DNA of 35,842 nt, from NCBI GenBank assembly GCA_024279555.1, contig JAJRRK010000138.1, positions 1 through 35,842 of the forward strand, in the 5' to 3' direction. This stretch comes from Campylobacterales bacterium (GTDB lineage Bacteria > Campylobacterota > Campylobacteria > Campylobacterales > Sulfurovaceae). Below the pieces are notes generated by a model that was given only the letters and a program-made list of their open reading frames with translations, had not been told where the DNA came from and did no database searches. Shown one piece after another: positions 20,336 through 28,838 of this stretch. The position numbers and the translations under genes were made by a program. Positions within the stretch are counted from its first letter, which is position 1, and each line of letters opens with the position of its first letter.

Positions 20336-20429
20336 GTAAATAATTTACAATTAAAATCAATAATTGAAAATAGTTTACAATTTATAAACTTAAAATAAAA
20401 TAAAAATCGTAAATAATTTACGATTTTTA
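20336..20429. promoter_or_regulatory. Divergent int/regulator control region with repeated GTAAATAATTTAC operators
   Basis: GTAAATAATTTAC at 20336-20348 and 20409-20421, GAAAATAGTTTAC at 20366-20378; the 20409 copy sits in a perfect 29-bp palindrome (20401-20429, 14-bp arms). Confidence 0.7.
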
Positions 20430-20443
20430 AAGGAATATTGAAA

Positions 20444-20644
20444 ATGACAAGAACAGAATTAGCAGAAATGTTAAATGTAACGACACACACTTTAAAAAAT
20501 TGGGAAAAAGAAAAACCCGAATTAGTCAGATTAATCAATTTGGGACTACAAACAGATAAACAGATCGAGGAAACAAGAAAGTTACTGGAGAAACTCGAAG
20601 AGATTGAACAGAGAGCTTCAAGTGGGAAATTTCAACTTAAATAA
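20444..20644 (+). CDS. Small HTH transcriptional regulator (phage repressor candidate)
   Basis: MTRTELAEMLNVTTHTLKNWEKEKPELVRLINLGLQ; HTH-like N-terminus, transcribed divergently from int. Confidence 0.75.
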   Translation: MTRTELAEMLNVTTHTLKNWEKEKPELVRLINLGLQTDKQIEETRKLLEKLEEIEQRASSGKFQLK

Positions 20645-20656
20645 AAAAGGTTAAAA

Positions 20657-21151
20657 ATGAAACAAAAATTAATAACAATAATTTTTATATTAAACGTAGC
20701 AAATGCAAACAACTGTGAATTAATATATATAGATGTCATAAAAACAAAGCAAACAACAAAAATAAATACAAGATACGAAAATAAAACATACCCAAGTCAT
20801 TTCCATACAAAAAAAACTAACAATAAAAAAATATTTAAAATAAAAATAGACACAATAAAATACAATTACAAAGATAAGAAATGGTATGAATATAGCTGGC
20901 ATGACATAAAAATAAAAAACAAAGTAAAAACAAAATACGCAATATATGGAAATACTTTAGCAATATATATACCAGAAAGAGAAAAAATAGAAAATTTTAC
21001 AATTGAAGTATGTAAAAAATATTTCATAAAAAGCATAGAAACAACAAAAAAATTTAAAAAAAGAAAAAAAGATATTAAAAATGTAACTGTAAATACACAT
21101 GGAAAAAATATAAAGAAAGAATTACAAGCAGCCATAAAAGAAGTGGAATAA
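20657..21151 (+). CDS. Exported Lys-rich hypothetical protein (prophage cargo)
   Basis: 164 aa with signal peptide MKQKLITIIFILNVANA; RBS AAAAAGG upstream; no recognised domain. Confidence 0.6.
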   Translation: MKQKLITIIFILNVANANNCELIYIDVIKTKQTTKINTRYENKTYPSHFHTKKTNNKKIFKIKIDTIKYNYKDKKWYEYSWHDIKIKNKVKTKYAIYGNTLAIYIPEREKIENFTIEVCKKYFIKSIETTKKFKKRKKDIKNVTVNTHGKNIKKELQAAIKEVE

Positions 21152-21190
21152 AAAAGAACTACAGACAATTGAACAACTATTGATAAATAG

Positions 21191-21385
21191 ACAAGGCGGA
21201 GAGCGTGAACGCCCTCCGCTCCGCCCGTCCGTCCTCCAAAATGTGCGGGCGGGCGGTGCTCGCTCCAGTATTCACGCTCTGCAAATTCCGCCCTCTACTG
21301 ACGCCCTCGCCTAACGGCTCGGTTGTCTCCGCTTTGTTTGCCTTTTTGCTTCGCAAAAAGTTTGCCAAATGCGGGCAAAATTTGC
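21191..21385. other. GC-rich stem-loop region, candidate phage origin / packaging signal
   Basis: Non-coding; hairpins GCGGAGAGCGTGAACGCCCTCCGC (21196-21219) and CTTTTTGC-TTC-GCAAAAAG (21342-21360) in otherwise AT-rich phage DNA. Confidence 0.55.
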
Positions 21386-21477
21386 TAAAAAACTTTGGTT
21401 AACATAATGAGCGTTCTTTAAAAATTGGATTTTTTCGGAAATAATGTAAGGAAAGTTCTATAAGATAAGCTTCGTGG

Positions 21478-21525
21478 GTCTCATAACCCGAAGGTCGGTG
21501 GTTCAAATCCGCCTCCCGCAACCAA
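21478..21525 (+). other. attR: 3' part of tRNA-fMet
   Basis: GTCTCATAACCCGAAGGTCGGTGGTTCAAATCCGCCTCCCGCAACCAA; no 5' half of a tRNA. Confidence 0.92.
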
Positions 21526-21560
21526 CACATCCTTTTTTACTTAATTCACACTTCAAATCA

Positions 21561-22268
21561 TCACTTTATCAACAGCCTGATATTCTCCTTTCGAAGATAA
21601 TTTATACCCAGAAGATGGTCTATTTCCAGTTCATCAAGCATAGGAAAGTAGTGCCTGAGATATTTGGCTCGGCAACGATTATAGGCATAAAGAACAGCTT
21701 TCTCAAAACTGTTCTTCGACTCGTCCATACTGATAGCCGGCAGTGATCGCAGCAGTTTGATATCGAGATTATGTATACCTTTGTTCTTGATTTGGAATAT
21801 CTGTATCTGGATCTTCCCTTTTTCTCTTGGAAAAAGACGGAACAGCCGGGCGCGGTACTGATCGTGCTCGACCAGTTTTCTGATCTGAGGATATTCTGGA
21901 AGAGGTCTATACTGTTGCAGCCTCTCAAGGGTTTTGAGTATCCATGTCTTGCTCATTTGTCTGATCAACCTCTTCTTCCCGCTTTTACCCAGATTTGCTT
22001 TGTTCCATTTGCTCTCTGCAACCAACACTTCACGGATGATGCCATTCTTCTTTTTGTAGTAGAGCCCATCAATGCCGTTACGCCCTACTTCTCCCTCTAT
22101 CTGTACCCATCCACTCGCTCTATAGAAGGCATGCATCACACACTCTGCACTGGCACCGTTGACAAGGTTGAGCCGTCCCTGTATCTTGTTGTTACTGAAA
22201 GCTGATGCTGTGGCAAAAGCAACGCTCAGCACTATCAGCACAGAAAAAAGAATTTTTGTGAAGAACAT
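21561..22268 (-). CDS. Exported PD-(D/E)XK nuclease-like protein
   Basis: Signal peptide (MFFTKILFSVLIVLSVAFATASA) then GRNGIDGLYYKKKNGIIREVLVAESKWNKANLGKSGKKRLIRQMSKTWI: D...ExK...QMS pattern of restriction-endonuclease-fold toxin domains. Confidence 0.6.
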   Translation of the reverse strand: MFFTKILFSVLIVLSVAFATASAFSNNKIQGRLNLVNGASAECVMHAFYRASGWVQIEGEVGRNGIDGLYYKKKNGIIREVLVAESKWNKANLGKSGKKRLIRQMSKTWILKTLERLQQYRPLPEYPQIRKLVEHDQYRARLFRLFPREKGKIQIQIFQIKNKGIHNLDIKLLRSLPAISMDESKNSFEKAVLYAYNRCRAKYLRHYFPMLDELEIDHLLGINYLRKENIRLLIK

Positions 22269-22276
22269 ACCGATAC

Positions 22277-22546
22277 CTAGTTGCTTCTGCAGGTACAGGT
22301 TGGGCTAAGGGTTCCATCACAGCAGACTTGTCTACCGCCCGGAGAGCAGCCGCATACACCGTGATGATGCGAACAGCAGCCTCTTCGCTCTGTTTCCAAT
22401 GTCTTCGTACAGGATGTATCGAAATAGGCGGATATCAAGGGATTGAGATCCGCTTCTCTTGTCGTATTCTCTTGCAAAATAGAAAGGAAGAGTACACCTG
22501 CAGTGATCAGCAGGAATATCCATATAGAGTAGGTACGCATCTTCAC
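22277..22546 (-). CDS. Small exported Cys-rich protein
   Basis: 89 aa, N-terminal hydrophobic segment, C-terminal RGCCSHHHGVCGCSPGGRQVCCDGTLSPTCTC. Confidence 0.65.
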   Translation of the reverse strand: MKMRTYSIWIFLLITAGVLFLSILQENTTREADLNPLISAYFDTSCTKTLETERRGCCSHHHGVCGCSPGGRQVCCDGTLSPTCTCRSN

Positions 22547-22671
22547 TCCTTTTTTTCTTTACTATAGAGGATTGAAGTGGATTAGTGAATGGCATTTTAG
22601 GAAATAAAAATGAGGAAAAATGACTAGTTTGGAGGTATAGTTCTGAGAAAGTGTGAAAGATTCCGGATAGA

Positions 22672-22774
22672 GTCGGGAATGACAGTTCTTTTGTCATCCT
22701 CGGGCTTGACCCGGGGATCTGTCATATTGACCGGAAGAGGATTAAAGATTCCCACTTTCGTGGGAATGACGGGA
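22672..22774. repeat. REP-like palindromic cluster downstream of clpB
   Basis: ATCCTCGGG-CTTGA-CCCGGGGAT (22696-22718) and ATTCCCAC-TTTC-GTGGGAAT (22748-22767), with repeated GGGAATGAC/GTCAT motifs. Confidence 0.65.
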
Positions 22775-22781
22775 GATCGTC

Positions 22782-25355
22782 TTAGGAGATGTTGACGACG
22801 ATCTCGCCGTTTTGGACATCAAACTCAACCTTGCTTCCCTCAACGACCTTGTCTTCGAGGATCAGCTCTGCGAGTCTGTCTTCGACCACTTCGTAGAGTG
22901 CTCTTTTGAGTGGTCTTGCACCATAAACCGGGTCGAACCCTGCTTCGGCGATGTAGGCTTTGGCAGCCGGTGTGAGCGTGATGGTGATGTCGCGCTCTGC
23001 CAGCTTGTTCTGGATACTCTTGAAGAGAATATCCACAATGTTGGTGATCGCATCCAGATCGAGCGGGTTGAAGATCACGATGTCATCCAGACGGTTGAGG
23101 AACTCCGGTTTAAAGTGGAGTTTCAACTCGTCGTTGACCGCTTTTCTTCTGTCTTCAGGATCCTTGAACTCCATGATCTTGTCAGACGCGATGTTGGACG
23201 TCATGATGATGATGGTGTTCTTGAAGTCTACCGTCACCCCTTTGTTGTCTGTCAGACGACCGTCGTCAAGCACCTGCAAGAGGGTGTTGAAGACATCCGG
23301 ATGCGCCTTTTCGATCTCATCGAAGAGTACGACTGAGTACGGCTTTCTTCTGACCGCTTCGGTCAGCTGACCGCCCTCATCGTACCCGACATATCCCGGA
23401 GGTGCACCGACCAGACGGCTGGCGGCGTGTTTCTCCATATATTCGGACATATCGATACGGATGAGCGACTTCTCACTGTCGAAGAGGAACTTCGCCAGCG
23501 TCTTGGCCACCTGTGTCTTACCGACACCTGTAGGTCCGAGGAACATGAAGCTTCCTATTGGACGGTTGGTGTCGCTCAGACCCGCTTTGTTACGCTTAAT
23601 AGCACGTGCGACCGCTTTGAGTGCTTCTTCCTGCCCAACGACCTCTTCTTTGAGGACATCTTCGATGTGAAGGATCTTCTCTTTCTCGCTCTGGAGCATC
23701 TTGTTGACAGGGATGCCTGTCCAGCGGCTGATAATGCTGGCGATCATCTCTTCGTCAACAGAGTTCTTCAGAAGCGTACCCTCTTTGACCATTTGCGCCC
23801 ACTTCTCTTCAAGCGCTTTGAGCTTCGCCTGCTCTTGAGGGATCTGGCCGTACTCGATCTCGGCGGCTTTGTTGAAGTCGCCTTCACGCTTGGCTTGCTC
23901 TGCCTGATGTTTGAGCGACTCGATGGTCTGCTTGATCTCTGCGATTTCGCTGAAGACCCTCTTCTCCTGCTCGAACTTCTCCTGAAGCTGCATACGCTTC
24001 TCTTCAAGATCGGCAAGCTCTTTTTCAATCTCTTCAAGACGCGCGGCGTTTTTGTCGCCCTCTTCCATCTTGAGTGCCTCTTTCTCTACCTGAAGTGTAG
24101 AGATCTCACGCTTGACGCGTGCCAGTTCGGTTGGCTCGCTCTCGATCTGCATCTTCAGTTCCGCTGCCGCTTCATCGATCAGGTCGATCGCCTTGTCCGG
24201 CAGGAACCTGTCGGTAATGTAGCGGTCAGAGAGCTTTGCCGCCGCGACCAGTGCACCGTCGGTGATCATGACATTGTGGTGTGTCTCAAGACGCTCTTTG
24301 ATCCCTCTGAGGATCTGCAGCGCTTCGTTGATGCTCGGCTCATCGACTTTGACCGGCTGGAATCGTCTCTGGAGCGCGGCATCCTTCTCGAAGTATTTTC
24401 TGTACTCTTTGAGCGTGGTCGCACCAATGGTATGCAGTTCACCCCTTGCCAAAGCAGGCTTGAGTATGTTTGCCGCATCCATACTTCCCTCACTTGCACC
24501 CGCACCGACGATAGTGTGGATCTCATCGATAAAGAGAATGACATTGCCCGCCTCTTTGACCTCGTCAACGACCGCTTTGAGTCTGTCCTCGAACTCACCG
24601 CGGTATTTCGCACCGGCGATGAGGCGGCTCATGTCAAGCGAGATGACACGCATGTTCTGCAGGCTTAACGGCACCTCTTTGTTGACGATGCGCTGTGCCA
24701 GACCTTCGACGATAGCGGTTTTACCGGTACCAGGCTCTCCGATGAGGATGGGGTTGTTTTTGGTTTTACGGATGAGGATTTGCATCACGCGCTGTACCTC
24801 TTCGTCTCGACCGATAACAGGGTCAAGCTCTCCGTCGATGGCTTTCTGGTTCAGGTCTACACCGTACTGTGCCAACGCCTCCAGCGTCTCATCAGCAGAG
24901 GCAGAATCGATCTGTTTACCTCCCCTGATCGCTTCGAGTGTCTTCTTGAATTCGGTAATATCAACATACTTACCGATGACATCTTTAATATAACTCTCGT
25001 TGATATTGGCGATCAGCCAGGTATCTACAGCAAGATACTGGTCGCCATTGGCTGCCATGACCCCCTCGGCATTCTGGAGTGAACGCACGAGGTTCTGCCC
25101 CATCTTGATGTTCTCTTTGGTTACAGTAGAGACAGTAGGCAGCTTCTGTGCCATACTTTTGGCTTCCAGTTCAATGGTCGCTCTCTCTGCACCCATCTTG
25201 TTGAGTGCCTGATTGAGTATGGAGTTGGTGTTAGTCAACAGCGCCCACACAAGGTGGATCGGCTCTACCTCCTGATTTTTATTGTGTAAAGCAAGAGATA
25301 CTCCCGATTCAATGGTCTCTTGCATTTGATTGGTCAACTTTTCTAGTATGCTCAT
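22782..25355 (-). CDS. clpB: ATP-dependent disaggregase ClpB
   Basis: 857 aa, two AAA+ modules ([37 protein letters not shown]), middle coiled coil. Confidence 0.98.
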   Translation of the reverse strand: MSILEKLTNQMQETIESGVSLALHNKNQEVEPIHLVWALLTNTNSILNQALNKMGAERATIELEAKSMAQKLPTVSTVTKENIKMGQNLVRSLQNAEGVMAANGDQYLAVDTWLIANINESYIKDVIGKYVDITEFKKTLEAIRGGKQIDSASADETLEALAQYGVDLNQKAIDGELDPVIGRDEEVQRVMQILIRKTKNNPILIGEPGTGKTAIVEGLAQRIVNKEVPLSLQNMRVISLDMSRLIAGAKYRGEFEDRLKAVVDEVKEAGNVILFIDEIHTIVGAGASEGSMDAANILKPALARGELHTIGATTLKEYRKYFEKDAALQRRFQPVKVDEPSINEALQILRGIKERLETHHNVMITDGALVAAAKLSDRYITDRFLPDKAIDLIDEAAAELKMQIESEPTELARVKREISTLQVEKEALKMEEGDKNAARLEEIEKELADLEEKRMQLQEKFEQEKRVFSEIAEIKQTIESLKHQAEQAKREGDFNKAAEIEYGQIPQEQAKLKALEEKWAQMVKEGTLLKNSVDEEMIASIISRWTGIPVNKMLQSEKEKILHIEDVLKEEVVGQEEALKAVARAIKRNKAGLSDTNRPIGSFMFLGPTGVGKTQVAKTLAKFLFDSEKSLIRIDMSEYMEKHAASRLVGAPPGYVGYDEGGQLTEAVRRKPYSVVLFDEIEKAHPDVFNTLLQVLDDGRLTDNKGVTVDFKNTIIIMTSNIASDKIMEFKDPEDRRKAVNDELKLHFKPEFLNRLDDIVIFNPLDLDAITNIVDILFKSIQNKLAERDITITLTPAAKAYIAEAGFDPVYGARPLKRALYEVVEDRLAELILEDKVVEGSKVEFDVQNGEIVVNIS

Positions 25356-25545
25356 GGTGACTCCCTTTGGGTTAAATTGGTTTAAATCTAAGCGTATTAT
25401 ACACCTTTAGTCAATTAATGTCAAGTTTCTTAAATAAATTTTTTTAATTTATAGCAAAAAGATGATTTAACTGCGGTTTACACTTCTTTTCTATACTCCG
25501 TAAACAGCAGTCTCTTAGCGAGATTTCTATAAAATAATAACTTAA

Positions 25546-25813
25546 AGGGTCTATCTCATCCCCATGCATACCCATAATGGGTTTTGCAAATGTGAGATTG
25601 TGCAAGAGGCTTTCAAGTCATAGCCGAAGCTACGATGAAGGAAGCATCTTGTGCAAGATCGCGTTTGCAAAGCCCACCCTTCGGGCAATGCAAGCTTCCG
25701 CCCATGCGGCGTTACACACTTTCGAATTAGCTACGGCTAGTCCTTCAAGTGAGTGCCTTGCCTGAACGAAAGCTTGCAATGCTATGGATATGCATGGGGA
25801 TGAGATAGACCCT
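25546..25813. repeat. 268-bp element with 25-bp perfect terminal inverted repeats (MITE-like or structured RNA)
   Basis: AGGGTCTATCTCATCCCCATGCATA (25546-25570) and its exact reverse complement (25789-25813); further inverted repeats inside; outer 11-bp IR TATACTCCGTA/TACGGAGTATA (25492-25502 / 25816-25826). Confidence 0.75.
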
Positions 25814-25832
25814 AATACGGAGTATATAATAT

Positions 25833-27200
25833 ATGATACAAAAAAGTAAGAAACTCATTGCAGCCGGTCTCATCTCAACACTTGCAGCGGCCTATCTTTT
25901 TGGTACATCCATCCAAGCCAAAGAGAGCCCAAAAGAGTCCAGTGCAAAAGAGAAACTGGAAGCCTACATCAAATTCACTCAGATCCTCAACCTTATAGAG
26001 AAAGAGTATGTCGATGATGTCAACACTACTACATTAATAGATAAGGCACTCAAAGGATTGATGACCAACCTCGATGCCCACTCTACCTTCATGGATACCA
26101 AGTCCTATAAGGATCTGACGGTTCAGACCAAAGGTGAATTCGGCGGGCTGGGGATCTCTGTAGGGATGAAGGACGGTGCTTTGACTGTCATTGCGCCGCT
26201 GGAAGGTACTCCTGCAATGAAAGCGGGTGTCAAAGCGGGCGATATCATCCTCAAGATCGACGACAAAGCGACCATCGGTATGAACATTGACGAAGCTGTC
26301 AAGTTGATGCGTGGAAAGCCCGGTACGGATATTATGCTGACTATCGTGCGCAAGAACGAGCCAAAACCGCTCAAGATCAAGATCACCAGAGATATCATCA
26401 AGATCGATTCTGTTTACCCCAAGACCATTGAAGGGGAGGACGGCATCCTTTACCTACATGTCGCTTCATTTGACCAGAAGGTCGTTGAGAGTGTCAAAAA
26501 GGCGATCGGTGAGCATAACAACACCAAGGGGATCATCCTCGACCTTCGCAACAACCCCGGAGGGCTGCTCGATCAGGCGACGGGACTGGTAGATATGTTT
26601 GTGAAAAAGGGAGTGATCGTCAGCCAAAAAGGGCGTACAAACTATGAGAATGTGGAATATAAAGCACATAGTGAAGATACAGATACCAAAACGCCTATTG
26701 TCACACTGGTAAACGGTGGTTCGGCATCAGCAAGCGAGATCGTCTCGGGTGCATTGCAGGACTTCAATCGAAGCGTGGTCGTCGGAGAGAAGACATTTGG
26801 AAAAGGTTCCGTACAGATTGTTATCCCTGTAGGAAAAGAAGAGGCACTCAAACTGACCGTAGCGCGCTATTATCTGCCAAGTGGCCGTACGATTCAGAAT
26901 GAGGGAGTTACACCCGACATCATAGTTCATCCTGGCAAGATAGACTATACGGACGACCCGATACTCCTCAAAGAGAAAGACCTCAAAAAACATCTGGAAA
27001 TAGAACTTGAGAAAGTTGACGGAAAGTTAAAAAAAGAGACAAAATCTAAAAGCACTGACAGCAATACCACCGTATCTGAAGAGAACAATGAAACGGTCAA
27101 CAATAAAGTGATCACTGAGAAGATCATATACAATGATACACAGCTTAAAAGTGCCGTTGATATCCTCAAAGCACTCATCATCACACAGAAAGGAAAATAG
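25833..27200 (+). CDS. ctpA: S41 family C-terminal processing peptidase
   Basis: 455 aa; PDZ region and NGGSASASEIVSGALQD..FGKGSVQ catalytic motif. Confidence 0.95.
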   Translation: MIQKSKKLIAAGLISTLAAAYLFGTSIQAKESPKESSAKEKLEAYIKFTQILNLIEKEYVDDVNTTTLIDKALKGLMTNLDAHSTFMDTKSYKDLTVQTKGEFGGLGISVGMKDGALTVIAPLEGTPAMKAGVKAGDIILKIDDKATIGMNIDEAVKLMRGKPGTDIMLTIVRKNEPKPLKIKITRDIIKIDSVYPKTIEGEDGILYLHVASFDQKVVESVKKAIGEHNNTKGIILDLRNNPGGLLDQATGLVDMFVKKGVIVSQKGRTNYENVEYKAHSEDTDTKTPIVTLVNGGSASASEIVSGALQDFNRSVVVGEKTFGKGSVQIVIPVGKEEALKLTVARYYLPSGRTIQNEGVTPDIIVHPGKIDYTDDPILLKEKDLKKHLEIELEKVDGKLKKETKSKSTDSNTTVSEENNETVNNKVITEKIIYNDTQLKSAVDILKALIITQKGK

Positions 27201-27203
27201 TCT

Positions 27204-27926
27204 ATGGAAAAAAAGTCGCTGGTCTATGAAGGAAAAGCCAAGAAAATATGGAGTACGGAAGATGATAAACTCTACATCTCCGAGTTCAAAGATGACCTGA
27301 CCGCGTTCAACGGCGAAAAGAAGTCAAGTGAAGCAGGGAAAGGGGCACTCAACAACAAGATCTCTACCGAGCTTTTCAAATATTTGAATGCCAAAGGCGT
27401 ACCTACACATTTCGTAGAGATGCTCGATGACAACCACATGTTGCATAAAAAAGCCGAGGTGATTCTCATCGAGGTGATTGTACGCAACATCGCCACAGGA
27501 AGCCTCAGCCGCAATCTCGGCATAGAAGACGGCAAGGTGCTTCCGTTCACGCTGGTGGAGTTCGACTACAAGAATGATGAACTGGGTGATCCGAAGCTCA
27601 ATGACCAGCACTGCCTCATCCTCGAACTGGTCAAGGATGTTTCCGAGCTGGAGTACATCCGCTACTGGGCAAGACGTATCAACGAGCTTCTCAAAGAGTT
27701 TTACGCTCAGCGTGGACTGACTCTGGTAGACTTCAAGCTTGAGTTTGGGCGTGATGTAGACGGCAACATTATCCTCATCGACTAACTCAGCCCTGACAAC
27801 TTCAGACTTTGGGACTCTGAGAGCGGCGAGAGTATGGACAAGGACCGGTTCAGAAAAGGACTCGGCGGACTCAAGGTGGCATACGAAGAGGTGCTCAACA
27901 GAATTTTAGGGGGGAACAAATCATGA
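27204..27926 (+). CDS. purC: SAICAR synthase with an in-frame stop at 27783-27785
   Basis: [21 protein letters not shown]...[13 protein letters not shown][50 protein letters not shown] in the same frame, ending in an ATGA overlap with purS. Confidence 0.9.
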
Positions 27927-28165
27927 CAACAGCGATCGTAAACGTATTTTTGAAAGAGGGTGTACTCGACCCGCAGGGAAAGGCGGCACACCACGCACTG
28001 GATTCTCTGGGATTTGATGGTGTGAAGGATGTCCGTATCGGTAAGCAGATCGTGCTTCAACTGGAAACGGACGATAAAGCCAAAGCCGAAGCAGAGGTCA
28101 AAGAGATGTGCGAGACACTCCTTGCCAATACTGTCATTGAAGATTACACCATAGAGATCAAGTAA
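27923..28165 (+). CDS. purS: FGAM synthase subunit PurS
   Basis: 80 aa between purC and pur[37 protein letters not shown]. Confidence 0.95.
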   Translation: MTTAIVNVFLKEGVLDPQGKAAHHALDSLGFDGVKDVRIGKQIVLQLETDDKAKAEAEVKEMCETLLANTVIEDYTIEIK

Positions 28166-28166
28166 G

Positions 28167-28838
28167 ATGAAAGTAGCAGTATTACGATTTCCGGGAACCA
28201 ACTGTGAGTTCGATACGCAGTATGCGTTCGAAAAGCTCGGCCATACGACCGAACTGGTCTGGCATGAGGAGGAGAAACTTCCTGCTGACATCGACCTTGT
28301 GGTCGTGCCCGGCGGGTTCTCTTACGGCGACTACCTGCGTTCGGGGTCTATTGCCCGTTTTTCGCCGGTGATGAAAGCGGTCAAGGCATATGCAGAGGAT
28401 GGCGGCAAGGTACTGGGTATCTGTAACGGTTTCCAGATCCTTACCGAGGCGCACATGCTGCCCGGAGCGCTCAAACGCAACAACAACCTGCACTTCATCT
28501 CCAAACACCAGACACTGCGTGTGGAGAACAACGACAATGCATTCTTGAACCAATGTGAAAAAGGCGAAGTGCTCAACATTCCTATTGCGCATGCGGACGG
28601 GAACTACTACATTGATGATGAGGGGCTTGAAAAGCTTGAAAAGAACGGACAGATACTGCTTCGCTACAGTGATGAGGAAGGTAACAGAGTCGTTGTCAAC
28701 GGTTCAGTCACCTCCATTGCGGGTATCTGCAACGAGACCAAGAATGTCTTTGGACTCATGCCCCACCCTGAACGTGCACTTGAGTCGATTCTCGGAAGTG
28801 AGGACGGACTCAAGATGCTGAAGGGCTTTGAAGCCTGA
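28167..28838 (+). CDS. purQ: FGAM synthase subunit PurQ (glutamine amidotransferase)
   Basis: KVAVLRFPGTNCEFDT..VVPGGFSYGDYLRSGSIAR..VLGICNGFQIL..LMPHPERA. Confidence 0.97.
   Translation: MKVAVLRFPGTNCEFDTQYAFEKLGHTTELVWHEEEKLPADIDLVVVPGGFSYGDYLRSGSIARFSPVMKAVKAYAEDGGKVLGICNGFQILTEAHMLPGALKRNNNLHFISKHQTLRVENNDNAFLNQCEKGEVLNIPIAHADGNYYIDDEGLEKLEKNGQILLRYSDEEGNRVVVNGSVTSIAGICNETKNVFGLMPHPERALESILGSEDGLKMLKGFEA

Larger units (their letters stand above)
14027..21525. mobile_element. Integrated filamentous (inovirus-like) prophage in tRNA-fMet
   Basis: 34-bp direct repeat AGGTCGGTGGTTCAAATCCGCCTCCCGCAACCAA at 14027-14060 (attL) and 21492-21525 (attR) enclosing Rep, pVI-like, pIII-like, Zot, coat and integrase genes. 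Confidence 0.93.

Noticed and set aside
20444-21151. Regulator plus downstream small gene read as an aca-acr pair
   Set aside because: The downstream product has a signal peptide, unlike a cytoplasmic Cas9 inhibitor, and the regulator fits a phage repressor.
21309-21331. GCCTAAC..GTT motif reminiscent of an integron attC site
   Set aside because: R'' core matches RYYYAAC but no proper GTTRRRY partner or L'/L'' arms; no integron integrase.
21205-21402. 65-aa ORFs on both strands (21177-21368, 21205-21402)
   Set aside because: GC-rich stem-loop region; frames likely open by composition only.
23427-24668. 413-aa + strand ORF (and 24262-24993)
   Set aside because: Antisense to clpB; no family signature, composition typical of a shadow ORF.
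25577-25765. 62-aa ORF MGFANVRLCKRLSSHSRSYDEG...
   Set aside because: Lies inside the inverted-repeat element and is better explained by its repeat structure; no RBS seen.
27782-28291. 169-aa minus-strand ORF over the purC-purS junction
   Set aside because: Antisense to purC/purS/purQ, which read as known proteins on the + strand.
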